64,000 bases of DNA from Lactarius indigo. Its lineage: Eukaryota > Basidiomycota > Agaricomycetes > Russulales > Russulaceae. The stretch is from NCBI GenBank assembly GCA_025766275.1, contig JAFKAC010000005.1:1736001-1800000 (forward strand), read 5' to 3'. Below are positions 33,999 to 47,100 of this stretch, piece by piece. Under the pieces are notes generated by a model. The model saw only the letters and a program-made list of their open reading frames with translations. It had not been told where the DNA came from and did no database searches. Positions within the stretch are counted from its first letter, which is position 1. Each line of letters starts with the position of its first letter. Both the position numbers and the translations under genes were made by a program.

Positions 33999-35800
33999 AT
34001 GAAACGTGCCCCAGTTGTTGTTCTCGACAATGGTGCCTCAAGCGTCAAAGTTGGAGTCACCACTTCACCTAAGGACGTGAGGTAGGTACGATTTTGTTTC
34101 CTCTACCGTCGACGTCCGTATTACCTCTGAATTCTCTGTGACGCAACACAGGATAATATCCAATGCAATTGTTAGATCTAAAGGAGACAAGACAACATAC
34201 TTTGGGCACGAGTTTGATTCTTGTAAGGACTTCTCGTCACTACATTTTAGGTTGCCTTTCGAACGCGTAGGCGTCGTCTGCTTTTAAGCGTCGAGTGTAT
34301 GTCTCACCTGTGACGAAGGGGTACCTAGTCGATTGGGACGCACAGAAGGCCATTTGGGACGGAATATTCTCGGACCAAGTCCTCAATGTACGCACGCGCG
34401 TTACTTATTGTCCCCATTCTGACGCCTTCGCTCCCACGCAGGTTGACACCGCAGAGACGTCACTTCTCATAACCGAACCGTACTTCAACCTTCCGAATAT
34501 ACAAGAAGTTTACGATCAGTTCGTATTCGAGGAGTACGAGTTCCAGTCATATCTCTGTTCCACGCGTGCGTCATTCCCACTGTTGTTGGGGCAGTTGCGC
34601 TGATCTACGTTTCACGCTGCATAGCCGCGGCTCTCGTTCAACATGGCGGACTATTCTCAAGTCAAGGGTTACCACGACCAGAATGCACACTTGTGGTGGA
34701 CGTTGGATTTAGCTTCACCCATATAGTGCCAATCATGGGGGGTGCTGTTCTTTGGTCGGCCGTAAAAAGGTGTGTGGTCTCCCTCAAGGTGGCAGTGCAC
34801 GGTTGAGAGTTGATGCTGGCAGGATAGATGTTGGTGGGAAGCTTCTGACGAATCACCTCAAAGAGCTTGTCTCATTTCGTCAATGGAACATGATGGAAGA
34901 GACACACATCATGAATGACGTCAAAGAGAAGTGCTGTTTTGTCTCGACGCAGTTCGCAGCAGATCTCGAGGCCTGCAGGTTCGCACTCCTCGGCCGGCCT
35001 AGTCGTGTCTATCCGACTTATCTCCCGTGGTGTTCAGGGGTGATAAAAATAACAGGATTGTGCAGGAATACGTGCTTCCAGACTTCTCGAGAAATCGAAG
35101 CGGGTATATCCGCAAGTCTAACGACCCGCGCATTGACGGAGAGCAAATACTCTATATGGGCAACGAATGCTTCTCAATTCCCGAGGTTTTATTCTGCCCA
35201 GACCATATAGGCACGTCTACTTCGCGAAGCGGGGTACCTTTAGTGAATGACGTCGAGTATGGTAGGGTTGCGCCAGGCTGGATTAGGGGAGGCCATCGTC
35301 CAGTCCATCAGCTTGCTTCCTGAAGATCTGCAGGGCATGTTCTGGGCAAACATCGGCCTGATCGGTGGGAGTACGAAGTTCCCTGGTTTCTCTGCACGTT
35401 TGTAAGTCCTTCCCACAGCCGTGTGATAGTTGTCTGATCGATCACAATATCTGCAGAATGTCAGAGCTGCGTCCTTGCGCACCAGCAGACTGTGAGATAA
35501 AGATCTACGAATCCAAAGAGTACGTGTGTCTGTGGCACAGATGTGTGGCACGAAATGACCAACCGGCATAGTGCGGTCACCGAAGTTTATCATAGTGCGA
35601 TGGCACTAGCGAAGACGTCTGCGTTCTCGAACATTGCAGTGACTCGCGCGGAGTATCTCGAGGGTGGGAGCAGCTACTGTAGAAGGAAGTTTGGGACGGA
35701 TTATGATCGAGTCGGAGATGAGGAGCGTGTGCGAACGCCTCCCCCCTCGGCACGGATGAAGGTGCGCACGCGGACGGTCTCGACTGCGAAGCGAAGATAA
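33999..35800 (+). CDS. arp6: Actin-related protein 6 (ARP6)
   Basis: Nuclear actin-related protein of the SWR1 chromatin-remodelling complex, which deposits H2A.Z. Ten exons: 33999-34081, 34152-34266, 34319-34387, 34442-34565, 34625-34769, 34823-34978, 35038-35210, 35266-35401, 35457-35519, 35572-35800, giving 430 aa, normal for ARP6. Signatures seen: [13 protein letters not shown] at the N-terminus, [83 protein letters not shown] and [11 protein letters not shown]. Intron 7 (35211-35265) uses a GC donor, required to keep PDHIG joined to LRQAGLGEA. The short tail is Arg-rich. Confidence 0.94.
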
Positions 35801-36121
35801 GCTGTTAGCCACCTTTGTTTCGCTGGGTTTGGGGCGCTGTGGATGTAATGGAATAGGTTAGAGTGGTCGTGGCAATGAATGACCTTTTCGTGGCCGCTAA
35901 TCAGACGCGCGTGAACGCGTCGCGGTTTGATTGTTCGACCCACGAGCGACTATTTAACTCAAATTTTTTGACCTTGGTTCTTACTTGTTCTTACTCTCTT
36001 CTCGATACCCGTCCCATCATACCCTGCACGACTTGAATACGACCTCCGATTCTGTAATGTAACAAGTCTCGGCATTAACCGTCGTGCGACGCTCATCTTC
36101 ACCCGTGTAGCACGAGCAGAG
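35801..36121 (+). other. Intergenic between ARP6 and importin
   Basis: ARP6 3' flank and importin promoter. A CT-rich leader (about 35970-36020) precedes the importin start. No clear TATA element was seen. Confidence 0.4.
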
Positions 36122-39100
36122 ATGGACCTGCAGTCTTTGACGCAGCTTTTCGCAACGACCTACGATTCTAACCCCAACACTCGCAAGGCTGGAGAACTTG
36201 CCGTGCGCAAGGTGCGTGCATCCCGCGTGGCAGACCTCAACTCTCAGGCGACTCGTGTTCTGTGTCATCATAACTGATCTCTTTGTCCCATCACAGCTTG
36301 CCGGTCAGGAGGGCGTCATCCCTGCTCTCCTGCAGATAATTGCGTCCGACAACGTTGACATGTACGTCAATTTATTGCACGTCTTAGGTCTCATGTTCGC
36401 TGTCAATCGCTTACTACATCACCGCGATTGTGCCTTTCGTTTTTCCGTCATCGCGCAGTGCCACTCGCCAGGCCATTTCCGTCTGGATCAAAAACCGCGT
36501 TGCGTCCTCTTACGGCGCCGAGCCTGCGCGCGGAGGGCCCGATTACAATCCAATCTCGCCTGCCGACCGCGCTGCTCTGAAGACCAATATCCTTCCACTG
36601 CTTGCCGGGTCGCCTTCTCGCGTGATCACCGTCCAACTTGCGAGCACGCTCAAGACGCTCATCTCGCATGACTTTCCCGAGAGGTGGCCTGAGCTACTTG
36701 GCGGGGCCAAGGCGCTCCTCGCGAGCAGCAACATTCGCGAAGTCGGCGCGGGCACCGTTATCGTGCTCGAGATGGTCCGCGCATTCCGGTACGCCCTAAC
36801 ATTGTTTTCGTATTTTTCGCTGGGACTGACTCGGATCGGTGGATAGGTTCCGGCAGAAGAGTGAAATTTTGACCGGCATCGTCGAGGAGACGTTTGCGAG
36901 CCTCGTCACGCTTGCCACTAATCTGCTCAACTCCCCACCTCCCGGTGCCGAGCAGGACATCCCTGCGATTCTACATTTTATCCTCAAAGCGTACAAACAC
37001 TCTATCGTTTTGAATTTGTCCAGGTATCAACAGAGTGCGGAGGGCCTTGTGCCCTGGGGCCGACTGCTCTTCCAGGTCGTAAATCTCCGCATTCCGGACG
37101 ATGCTGTTCCTGCGGATGAAGAAGAGCGAGAGCGCAGTGAATGGTGGAAGGCCAAAAAATGGGCCTATGGAATTTTGGGCAGGCTGTTCCACCGGTACGA
37201 TATTGTTGCGGCGTTTCGAATGGAGACGAGATTCACCCCTGCATAGTTTCGGCAACCCGTCCCAGTTGCCTAGCCCGTTGCAAGAAGAGTACGGTGCCTT
37301 TGCACAGCACTTTGTGACGTCATTTGCGCCGGAGATCTTCAAGGTGTACCTCCATCAGATCGAATTGTACGTCTCAGGGCAAGTATGGCTTTCCAAAAAG
37401 TGCCAGTATCAGATTCTTCAATTCTTCACCGAGTGGTTCGTATCGTTTTTTTTTCATACCTTTGTGACCCTGATACTATAAGGACGTAGCGTGAAGCCAC
37501 AGAGCACGTGGGGCCTGCTTAAGCCGCACTTCGAGTCACTCGTGTCCAACTTTGTTTTCCCAAATTTGTCTTTCACACCCGCTAGGCAAGAATTATGGCA
37601 ATCAGACCCCATCGACTACACGCGCACATCAATCGGTGCCTTGTCACCATCTTTATTACGTAGATCATCTACTGACATCATGTTCCGTTAGACGAATACG
37701 AGAATTACTCCTCGCCGGTCGCTGCGGCGACAACGTTCCTGTGCCGACTTGTCAGCAGTCGCACCAAAGCAACGTTTCTTCCAATTCTTGGCTTTGTCAA
37801 TAGCGTGCTCGACGCGCACCCTGCCGCGCCGCAACGCTTTGGGGCGCTTAATATGCTATCTGCTTTGTCGCCGTTCGCGATGCGTCATCCTGATGTGAAA
37901 CACAAGATGGAGGATTTTACGTTGCAACACATATTGCCAGAATTCACTGCACAAGAAGGGTACATGCGGGCCGTGGTGCGTGACCATTCAAGAACTGGAT
38001 GATATCGCCATTGATGGTGTATTGTAGGCAAACGAAGTCGTTGCCTCGGAAGTTCGCAATCGCATAACCTGGACCAGCGACGAGGTACACACCGTATCCG
38101 CTGTCAATGAAACACATCTGATGAGCGATTTACCACAGAACCTCAGTAAAGTCTTCCGTGCTGTGGCCGCAGGGCCTGGACGATGCGGAGTTGCCGGTGC
38201 GCGTACATGCCGCGCTGACTCTGACAGAAATGGTCTCCTCGCACGAGTCTGTCAAGGCTGCAGTTGCTCCTCAAGTCGGAAAAGTAATCCAAGGTTTGCC
38301 CGTCGTACTAGACGTGTTTGAGCGTGCGCTTATCAACTCGCAGATCTATTGAAGCTGTCCGACGAGACGGACCTCGACATCCTAAACAGCAGTATGGAGA
38401 CTATGGTTGAGCATTTCCAAGACGAACTCCTGCCTGTTGCTGCACAGCTTACTGCGCGTCTTGTGTGTACATTTCCTCTCACCTTATTTCTGTTCATGAC
38501 ATCGGGGGAAATAGTGCGAGTCGTATATGCGTCTCGTACGAGAAGCGATCGCAAGCGAGGAAAATGCCCCCAAGAGCGAGGACTTGGAGGCGTTTATGGA
38601 GACCGAAGGCGACGACGATAAGACGTACGCTGCGATGGGTGTCGCTAAGACCCTCAGCACTGTGAGTGATGAGTAGGCGCTCGGCGTGGTACGTGCAGGG
38701 TGACGATTTTGTAGATCGTCTCTTCCATCGACTCTTCACCGGAGATCCTCGCGCAAGTGCAAGAAGTCATCATCCCCGTTATTAGGTATACGCTGGAGAA
38801 TAAAGTTCTGGGTACGTATTTAGGGCACGAGCCGCGAAAGCATTGCATTCTAATGATTCTTGAAGACCTATTTGATAACGTGTATGAGCTCGTGGACAGC
38901 CTCACCTTCAAGTCGCGCAGTATCTCGCCAAACATGTGGCCTGTGTTTGAGCTGACGTACGAGCTATTCCGGACGGACGCGATAGACTTTTTAGATGGTA
39001 ATGACCCCCATTACGTCTACAAAAACGAAAACTGACTTTGGATTTCCTTAGAAATGCTGCCATCCCTCGACAACTTTGTGTCGTACGGCACCGACATTTT

Positions 39101-40269
39101 CCGTTCCCGCGCTGACTACCGCCAAAAGGCGCTTGACATTTACACTACGGCGTTGTCAAGTGACCACCTGGGCGATAATGATCGTGTGAATGGGTGTAAG
39201 CTCGCCGAGTCTCTGTTGCTCAACCTCCGCGGCCACATCGACGACGTGAGCGCGCTATCCTCATCTCGTATCATTCTTTCTAACTCGCAAAAAAAAAAAA
39301 AACACAGAAACTCGAGCTCATAGTCGCAACCGCCTTTGGCCACCTCGACAAGGCGGAGACCAAGGCGTTTGAGCTGGCAAACCTCGAGGTGCTGATCAAC
39401 ACGGTTCTTTACAACCCAGGCGCGGCGCTTGCCCTGATAGCCGCGCAGCGCCCCGGCGGAGCACGCGTGTTCTTCGACCGCTGGTTCGTAGCCGTGAACG
39501 CGGATCGGGGGCTCCCACGCGTGCACGACAAGACGCTGTCGATCGTCGCGCTCTCGGCACTTCTCGAGATGGAGCCCATCGCCGTACCTGCGGAGCTGCG
39601 CGATGGGTGGCCGGGCATCGTCGGCGGTGCGATCCGGGTGTTCAAGGGCCTGCCCAAGGCCATAGCGGGTACGTGTGATCGGGTTCACTCTCCTCTCCCC
39701 CAGCAGCCCGACTGACTGCCACAGCAGCGCGCAAGGCGCTGCAGGAGTCGCTGCAGGAAGACGAGGAAGATGACGACGACGACGAGCAGCGGCTCTTGAA
39801 CCTGAACGAGGAAGAAGGCGATGTGTGGGACGAAGACTCGGCGTATATCGAGATGCTCGCGAAAGAGGTGCGCCGTCTTACCCTCCCTTGCTAACAGAGA
39901 GCACAAAATCGACCCTGGGCATAGGGCCAGCGCCTGCGTGAGGCGGCCGAGCGCAAAGAACACGATGTGGACGGCGCCGCATCGGACGTGTCTGACGAAG
40001 AGGAGATCGAGGAGGAGCTTGGCTTTATCTCTCCGCTCGACACGGTGAACCCGTACGTGACATTCAAGCAGGCGCTCTCAAGTACGTGCCCCCCTTCCGC
40101 GCGCGTGTGTGCAAGTTACTGATTACAGTTGGTAGCACTCGAGGTGAAAGATCGCGCGATGTACCAGGCGGCGACTACCTCGCTCAATGTAGAACAGCAG
40201 ACGCTGCTCATGGAGATCATGCGGATGGCAGAGGAGGGGGCCACAGCCACAGCTGTGGGCGCACCATAG
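36122..40269 (+). CDS. Importin-7/8-type karyopherin (Nmd5/Sxm1-like)
   Basis: Importin-beta family nuclear import receptor built of HEAT repeats. Eighteen exons: 36122-36211, 36297-36361, 36459-36788, 36847-37194, 37247-37435, 37490-37635, 37692-37975, 38028-38084, 38139 or 38173-38293, 38344-38462, 38515-38661, 38715-38811, 38866-38997, 39052-39245, 39308-39668, 39725-39867, 39925-40081, 40136-40269, giving about 1037 aa. Hallmarks: LTQLFATTYDSNPNTRKAGE at the N-terminus, ISVWIKNRVAS, CVKPQSTWGLLKPH, acidic DEEDDDDDEQ near the C-terminus and FISPLDTVNPYVTFKQAL close to the end. Exon 9 as written has one extra base between FRAVA and GLDDAELPV. Either there is a single-base error or indel near 38170, or a downstream acceptor at 38173 is used and about 11 conserved residues are skipped. 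Confidence 0.88.
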
Positions 40270-40874
40270 ACTTTTTATGCTGTGCCGCGCGCCGTTTCAG
40301 CAGCGCTTCTTAGAAGTTTTCACTTTTTGCTTGTTTGTTTTTTTCCCACTTTTTTTTTTCTTTCTTTCTGGCCCTATTCACATTTCGTGGAAAAGGGGGA
40401 CGTCAAATCCATTACGATAGGGCGTTTTATATGCGTGTCCAGACAACGAGGAAGGGGAAGGAGGGGTAGGAAAAACCCCTTTTGGAATAAATTTACGCAT
40501 CTATATCCACCACTATCGATCGCCATTACATCTGCCTTGGAAAGGGAAAAACATAGTAAAGAGAAGATCGTATAGATGTAACTGAGAGTAGAGAGAGGGT
40601 AACGATGACAGATTGGAGTGGTGATGTCTAAAGGGGTACATATATAGCTATGCTCTATGGGTTGGGTGGGGTCAAGGAAAGGAAAGGAAAGGAAAGCGGA
40701 AGAAACTGAACGAAAGGAGCAAACAGTGTTCGAACCGAGTCGATTCTATGTGACCGACCAGTTTTTTAAGTGGGGGAGGTGTAACAGTAACTAAACGAAC
40801 AGGTCAACATGCTATTTGAAACGTGTGAACGACGTGAAACCGTGAAAAAGATAAAAAGAAGCGTTGCTGTGATG
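40270..40874. other. Convergent intergenic region with (GGAAA)4
   Basis: Lies between the importin (+) and CreA (-) 3' ends. It includes a T-rich stretch near 40340 and a perfect (GGAAA)4 run at 40676-40695. No gene was seen. Confidence 0.45.
40676..40695 (+). repeat. (GGAAA)4 microsatellite
   Basis: Four perfect copies of the pentamer GGAAA in the 3' flank of the CreA gene. Confidence 0.8.
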
Positions 40875-42839
<1,965 letters not shown>

Positions 42840-43340
42840 GAAAGCTGTGGAGAGAGAGGGAGGGTGGGGTGGTGGGGAGGGTATGCAAGTGGTAAGTGGA
42901 AGAGAGAGGAATAATAAGGTTATAAGCTGTGGGGAGGGCGGCTAAGTGGGATGGTGGTCGGAGGAATGCGAGGGTGAATCGGGAGGAGAGGGGCGGGAAA
43001 GAGGAGGTTGAAGAGATGCTGTAAGGGATATACGGAATTAGAGAGAGATAGACGACGTATGTCACGAATCTAGAAGTGGTCGAGCCGTCCGGTGTGAAGG
43101 TCCAGGGAGGGGATACCAAAGTCTAATCGAGAAAGAAGATTCGGGAAGTGAGGTGGGAAGGGAAGAAAAAAGAAAGGAAGAGAAGGGAGGGGCAGGAGGT
43201 AAAAGGGGGCCCCTCGAATCCTCGGAGCAAGAAAATATACCGTTCCGCTGTGAAGTGGGGGAAGGGGGAATAAAGAAAGGACAAGAAATGGGATAGATGG
43301 GGTCGAGGCAACCGCACGTACTGACTGCTGCCGCTGTCAC
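42840..43340. other. Purine-rich upstream region of creA
   Basis: The plus strand is strongly G+A-rich, so the creA sense strand is C+T-rich, as in many long fungal leaders. No coding sequence was seen. It is probably the creA 5' UTR and core promoter (inference). Confidence 0.45.
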
Positions 43341-44100
43341 AATAAATTCTAGGGTACTACCCGGCAGTAAAGCCTAGCTCACGACTACCTGCTGGGTCTG
43401 GTCCTGGTGAAAGGGTGACCTGTATATTTACGAGGCCGTCGTCGAAAAAAAAGGTACGTCGACCGTTCCCCTTCCCTACGCCTCCGCCTCCGTCCTCGAT
43501 CCCCTTCTTGCCTGTCACGCCACTCATGTCACACCCCGCCTTCGAATCACATGTACTTTTTCGTCCCACACAGGCACACATCTTGGCCCATCTTCCCAAT
43601 CGGACCGAGGTCCGCCTTTCTCATCTTCAACACCACCAGGGAATTTTCTTGACAATCTGATCTTTATCCTGCCCTCTCGTCTATCCATCTCTCATGGTAA
43701 CCATCCTTATCCGACCACACACACACACACGTACACGCATCGTCACTCACACGTGCTACCAGCCCACTCCCACTTTTATTCCCGCCATCATTTTTACACC
43801 CATGCATACATACTCGTTCTGATCCACCATCGTCTCACGCACGGTAAACAACCACGCCACCCCTTTCGCGTCATTCCGATCTCCATTCCGATTTGGTTAC
43901 TTCCCCACATACCCCCGCGTCCCCTCCCGCGGCTATCCCCATCCATTGAATCATCGGTCATATCGTCCCCTGTGTCTGCGTTCCATCCAGGCCTCGGCCC
44001 CGGTCTTCGTCTTTTATCGTGACTCGAATGGTCCTCATCCTGTCTGTCTCCATTTTTCTTTCCTTTTTCGTTTTGCTGGACCCTTCATCCCGCGGAGCGA
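43341..44100. other. Pyrimidine-rich block with (AC)n
   Basis: The plus strand becomes C+T-rich, mirroring the preceding purine-rich block. It includes a short (AC)n run at about 43717-43730. It may mark a divergent plus-strand transcript, but no gene was recognised downstream. Confidence 0.4.
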
Positions 44101-47100
44101 CTATTCATATCCCCTCTAGACCGTGCCCGTTCACCTAGCCCAGTAAATCCCCTTGGTCCTTCTTCGCCTTGCCTGGGTTCGATCCCTCCCCTCCCTCCCC
44201 AACTCTGTCTTGGCAGAAGAGCGGAGAATCTACGTGGCGAGCATACACAGAGCACTCTTCGTGAGCGTCCTCCACCATATTGGAACCGGAGCTGCTCACG
44301 AAATGAAGTATGCCGGGCATCGGGGATGTTGTTCGAGCACCCGTCTTGCTGAATATGGAGCCACATAGACATCTCCGCCGGTTCTTGCGTTGTGGCTTCG
44401 GTGACTCTTCCACGAGGTTGTGTATTGGTGTGGGCGTGGTCACGGCGTGCTATCAAATTGCCATCCGTACCCGCATGCACGATGCACTTCCGAGGCTCGT
44501 CGCGTAAAATTGTATCCCGCGGCGTGCGCACTTGAAGTATGGGTATGACATCGTCCGAGTCCTAAACTTAGATATATGACCATCTTGCGCCTTGCCCTAT
44601 GTGTAGTCCTCGCCTATCGTCGTGCATACTTGGTTCAGAACTTGGGCAGGCGTATCGATGCGCAAGTAACGACGCACACGTACACCTTTCTTCCGTTTTA
44701 CGTCTCTACGTATTGCCGTCGTCATAATGCAATGCCGATGCCATGTTCGTAACTTATGCATGTCACGGCAGACTGTGTGTACAGGTGATGCCGCGCCTCG
44801 CCGCGCCGCGAGTCGCCCCGTGCCCTGCCCTTGATCAACGCACAAACTCGACTGTAAACATATACAAGCAAAGCCAAGCCCGTGATCCCCTTTGGTGCAC
44901 AAAATGACGCAATGTGTTGCGTTGTCTTTCACTCTGCGATTGCCAATAGTTGATGGTTCCCCGCTGGTCCATCAACGCTGGTGCTTTCGATGTTTCTGCA
45001 ATGTGGAGTATGCATCGGCCGAGCGGACACCCGACGCACGTCCGTACCAAAAATAGTCTTCTTTTTTCAGAATTGCCAAGGGGACCAAAGAACAAAAACA
45101 ATCGCCTAGTTTGTACACCCCCCCCCGACGTCCTCACCAATGCCTAACTCGACCTGCCAGAAGGAGATCCCCCCCGAAGCATGTACGGCAAAATACGAGC
45201 ATGGAAACTTGCGCCTCCGGCTCTGCTAAGTCTGAGTCTCGAATAAATATTGTGGCGTTCGCTAAGCGCTTCGCGGCATCGGCGTTGAGCTCGGTCAAAT
45301 GGGTACAAGTCAAGTAAGGTCGTGTATGACATAAAAGAAGCCAGATACCGAAAAAAAAAACTGTAAGGTCGTGTACCACGGTCGGTTCAGCCGCCTGGTG
45401 GCAGTGCATTGTGTGCGTGTGATCCGCGGGGAAGTGATGTTCTCCTCCCTCCACCCACTACTTTCTGGCGGGAAAGTACTATGCGCAGTAAGAGAGTGCT
45501 CTCTCTATGTTTTTTTTTTTTTTAAAAACCGTTGCGGGTTGCGCCCAAAGCCTGACAAAGTGTGGATGCGCTTTCGCACGTACTTTTCGCACGCACAGTA
45601 TATTGATACCGCACCGAGGAGCCAAACCCTCCACAGGCACGGGTGTTCCCGGCGTGGCAATCCGGGGCGGCAACATTATTGCTTCTGATCTAGAAACCTG
45701 CACGATTCGGGCGTATCTTGCCTTCTCCTTGCGCCCATGCCCTACCCAGGCTTCGTCTATGACATTAGCAGAACGCTCCTCAACCACATGAAAAACCCCG
45801 CTCGACCCACACGGAAGTCACCGTATGCTCGCGCCGAGATGAAAACACGAGGCGCGATTAATGGAGAGAAGCGGAATACGATAGAATAGTAGCGAAGGCG
45901 CGCGCAGCAGTATTCTGTAGAGCCATGCTCCGAGCGCTCCGAGTCCTCATATATTAAAAAAAAAGGCGCATAGGAAAACTGATGGGAGATCGCGCGATAG
46001 TCCGGGGTATCGTACATAGGATCAAGATTATTCCTGGGATCATTATTAGCCGCTTGAGCAAGCAGGGCAAGCATTGAAAACGATAAACATGAAAGAAGCA
46101 GCGCAACGTGACGTGTACAAATCTATGAACATCAATGAGTTGATTCATTTTCGGGGACACCCTGGATTTTTGTTAGGGCTCGCCAGCCAAAACTCACCCA
46201 CCCCCATTTTTTTTCTTCGTCCCCAAGACCGAAATAGAGGAACGGCGGGCTTACCTCGAAACATTGCGTCGTCCACGCTTGTCCCACCCTGAACCGGGGT
46301 CTTGCCAGTACGACGCCGCGGCGGTTTTCTCATAAATCCGCACATGCGAGTAGTCATGATACGCGGATTTCGCGTTTACGTGACTCCGGGGAGACCGCCC
46401 CCACTATCTAGATAACTTAGGCCTGTGCCCTTTCCGACTTGCGTGCGTCGCGTGGGTATTTGAGCTTGGTGGCGCACGTTTGCCGCTTGATTCGCAAGAC
46501 CAACCCACACATGCCGCCCACTGATACACCCCCCTTACTTCCCCACATACTTGGTTATCGCGCGCCCGCGCCCGCTTTTGCGGCTTACGTTGCGCTCATA
46601 CTCCGCGCACACGTCTGATGGAGTTTATTTCGAGTGTTGTCGGACTGTGGTCGGGGTGTGGGTTGGCGCCAATCGGCGGACGGCCCGCCCTTTCTTAGCT
46701 TGCCGGCATGTTCAACAGAGGAACCGTTTTGGTTGTGGCATGCACATCACTCTTGCGACCTTCTTGTTATTCATTTTCGGGTGTGACTCACTCTTTTTCT
46801 CTGCCAAGTCGAACTGCCTGTCTTTTTGCCCGGTCCTGTAGGAGGACGCAACTACATGAATCCAACTAACTTCTCGTACGCGGACAGAGAGTCAGGAGGG
46901 ACTGTTGTTGTAACCTGGGGAAAATAGCAAGCAGGTCTCGATTTCACATGCTTTCGTTTGTTCTGGTGAGCTGCCACGTTCGGACAGGCGGACCGGGGGC
47001 GTCGTCTTCCAACTGATTGCGTCTCGATCCCGTGCGTTCCTACTGCGTTATTCATCTCAATATCCGGTATCAGGTCCCGAATGCTGGCTGCGTCTACTAC

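Noticed and set aside
38160..38172. 10-nt GT...AG 'intron' that would repair the importin frame
   Set aside because: Far too short for a spliceosomal intron. A sequencing error, an indel, or use of the 38173 acceptor are better explanations.
44160..44190. tRNA-like T-loop GGGTTCGATCCC
   Set aside because: The flanking stem does not pair, and no convincing A box, anticodon arm or acceptor stem surrounds it.
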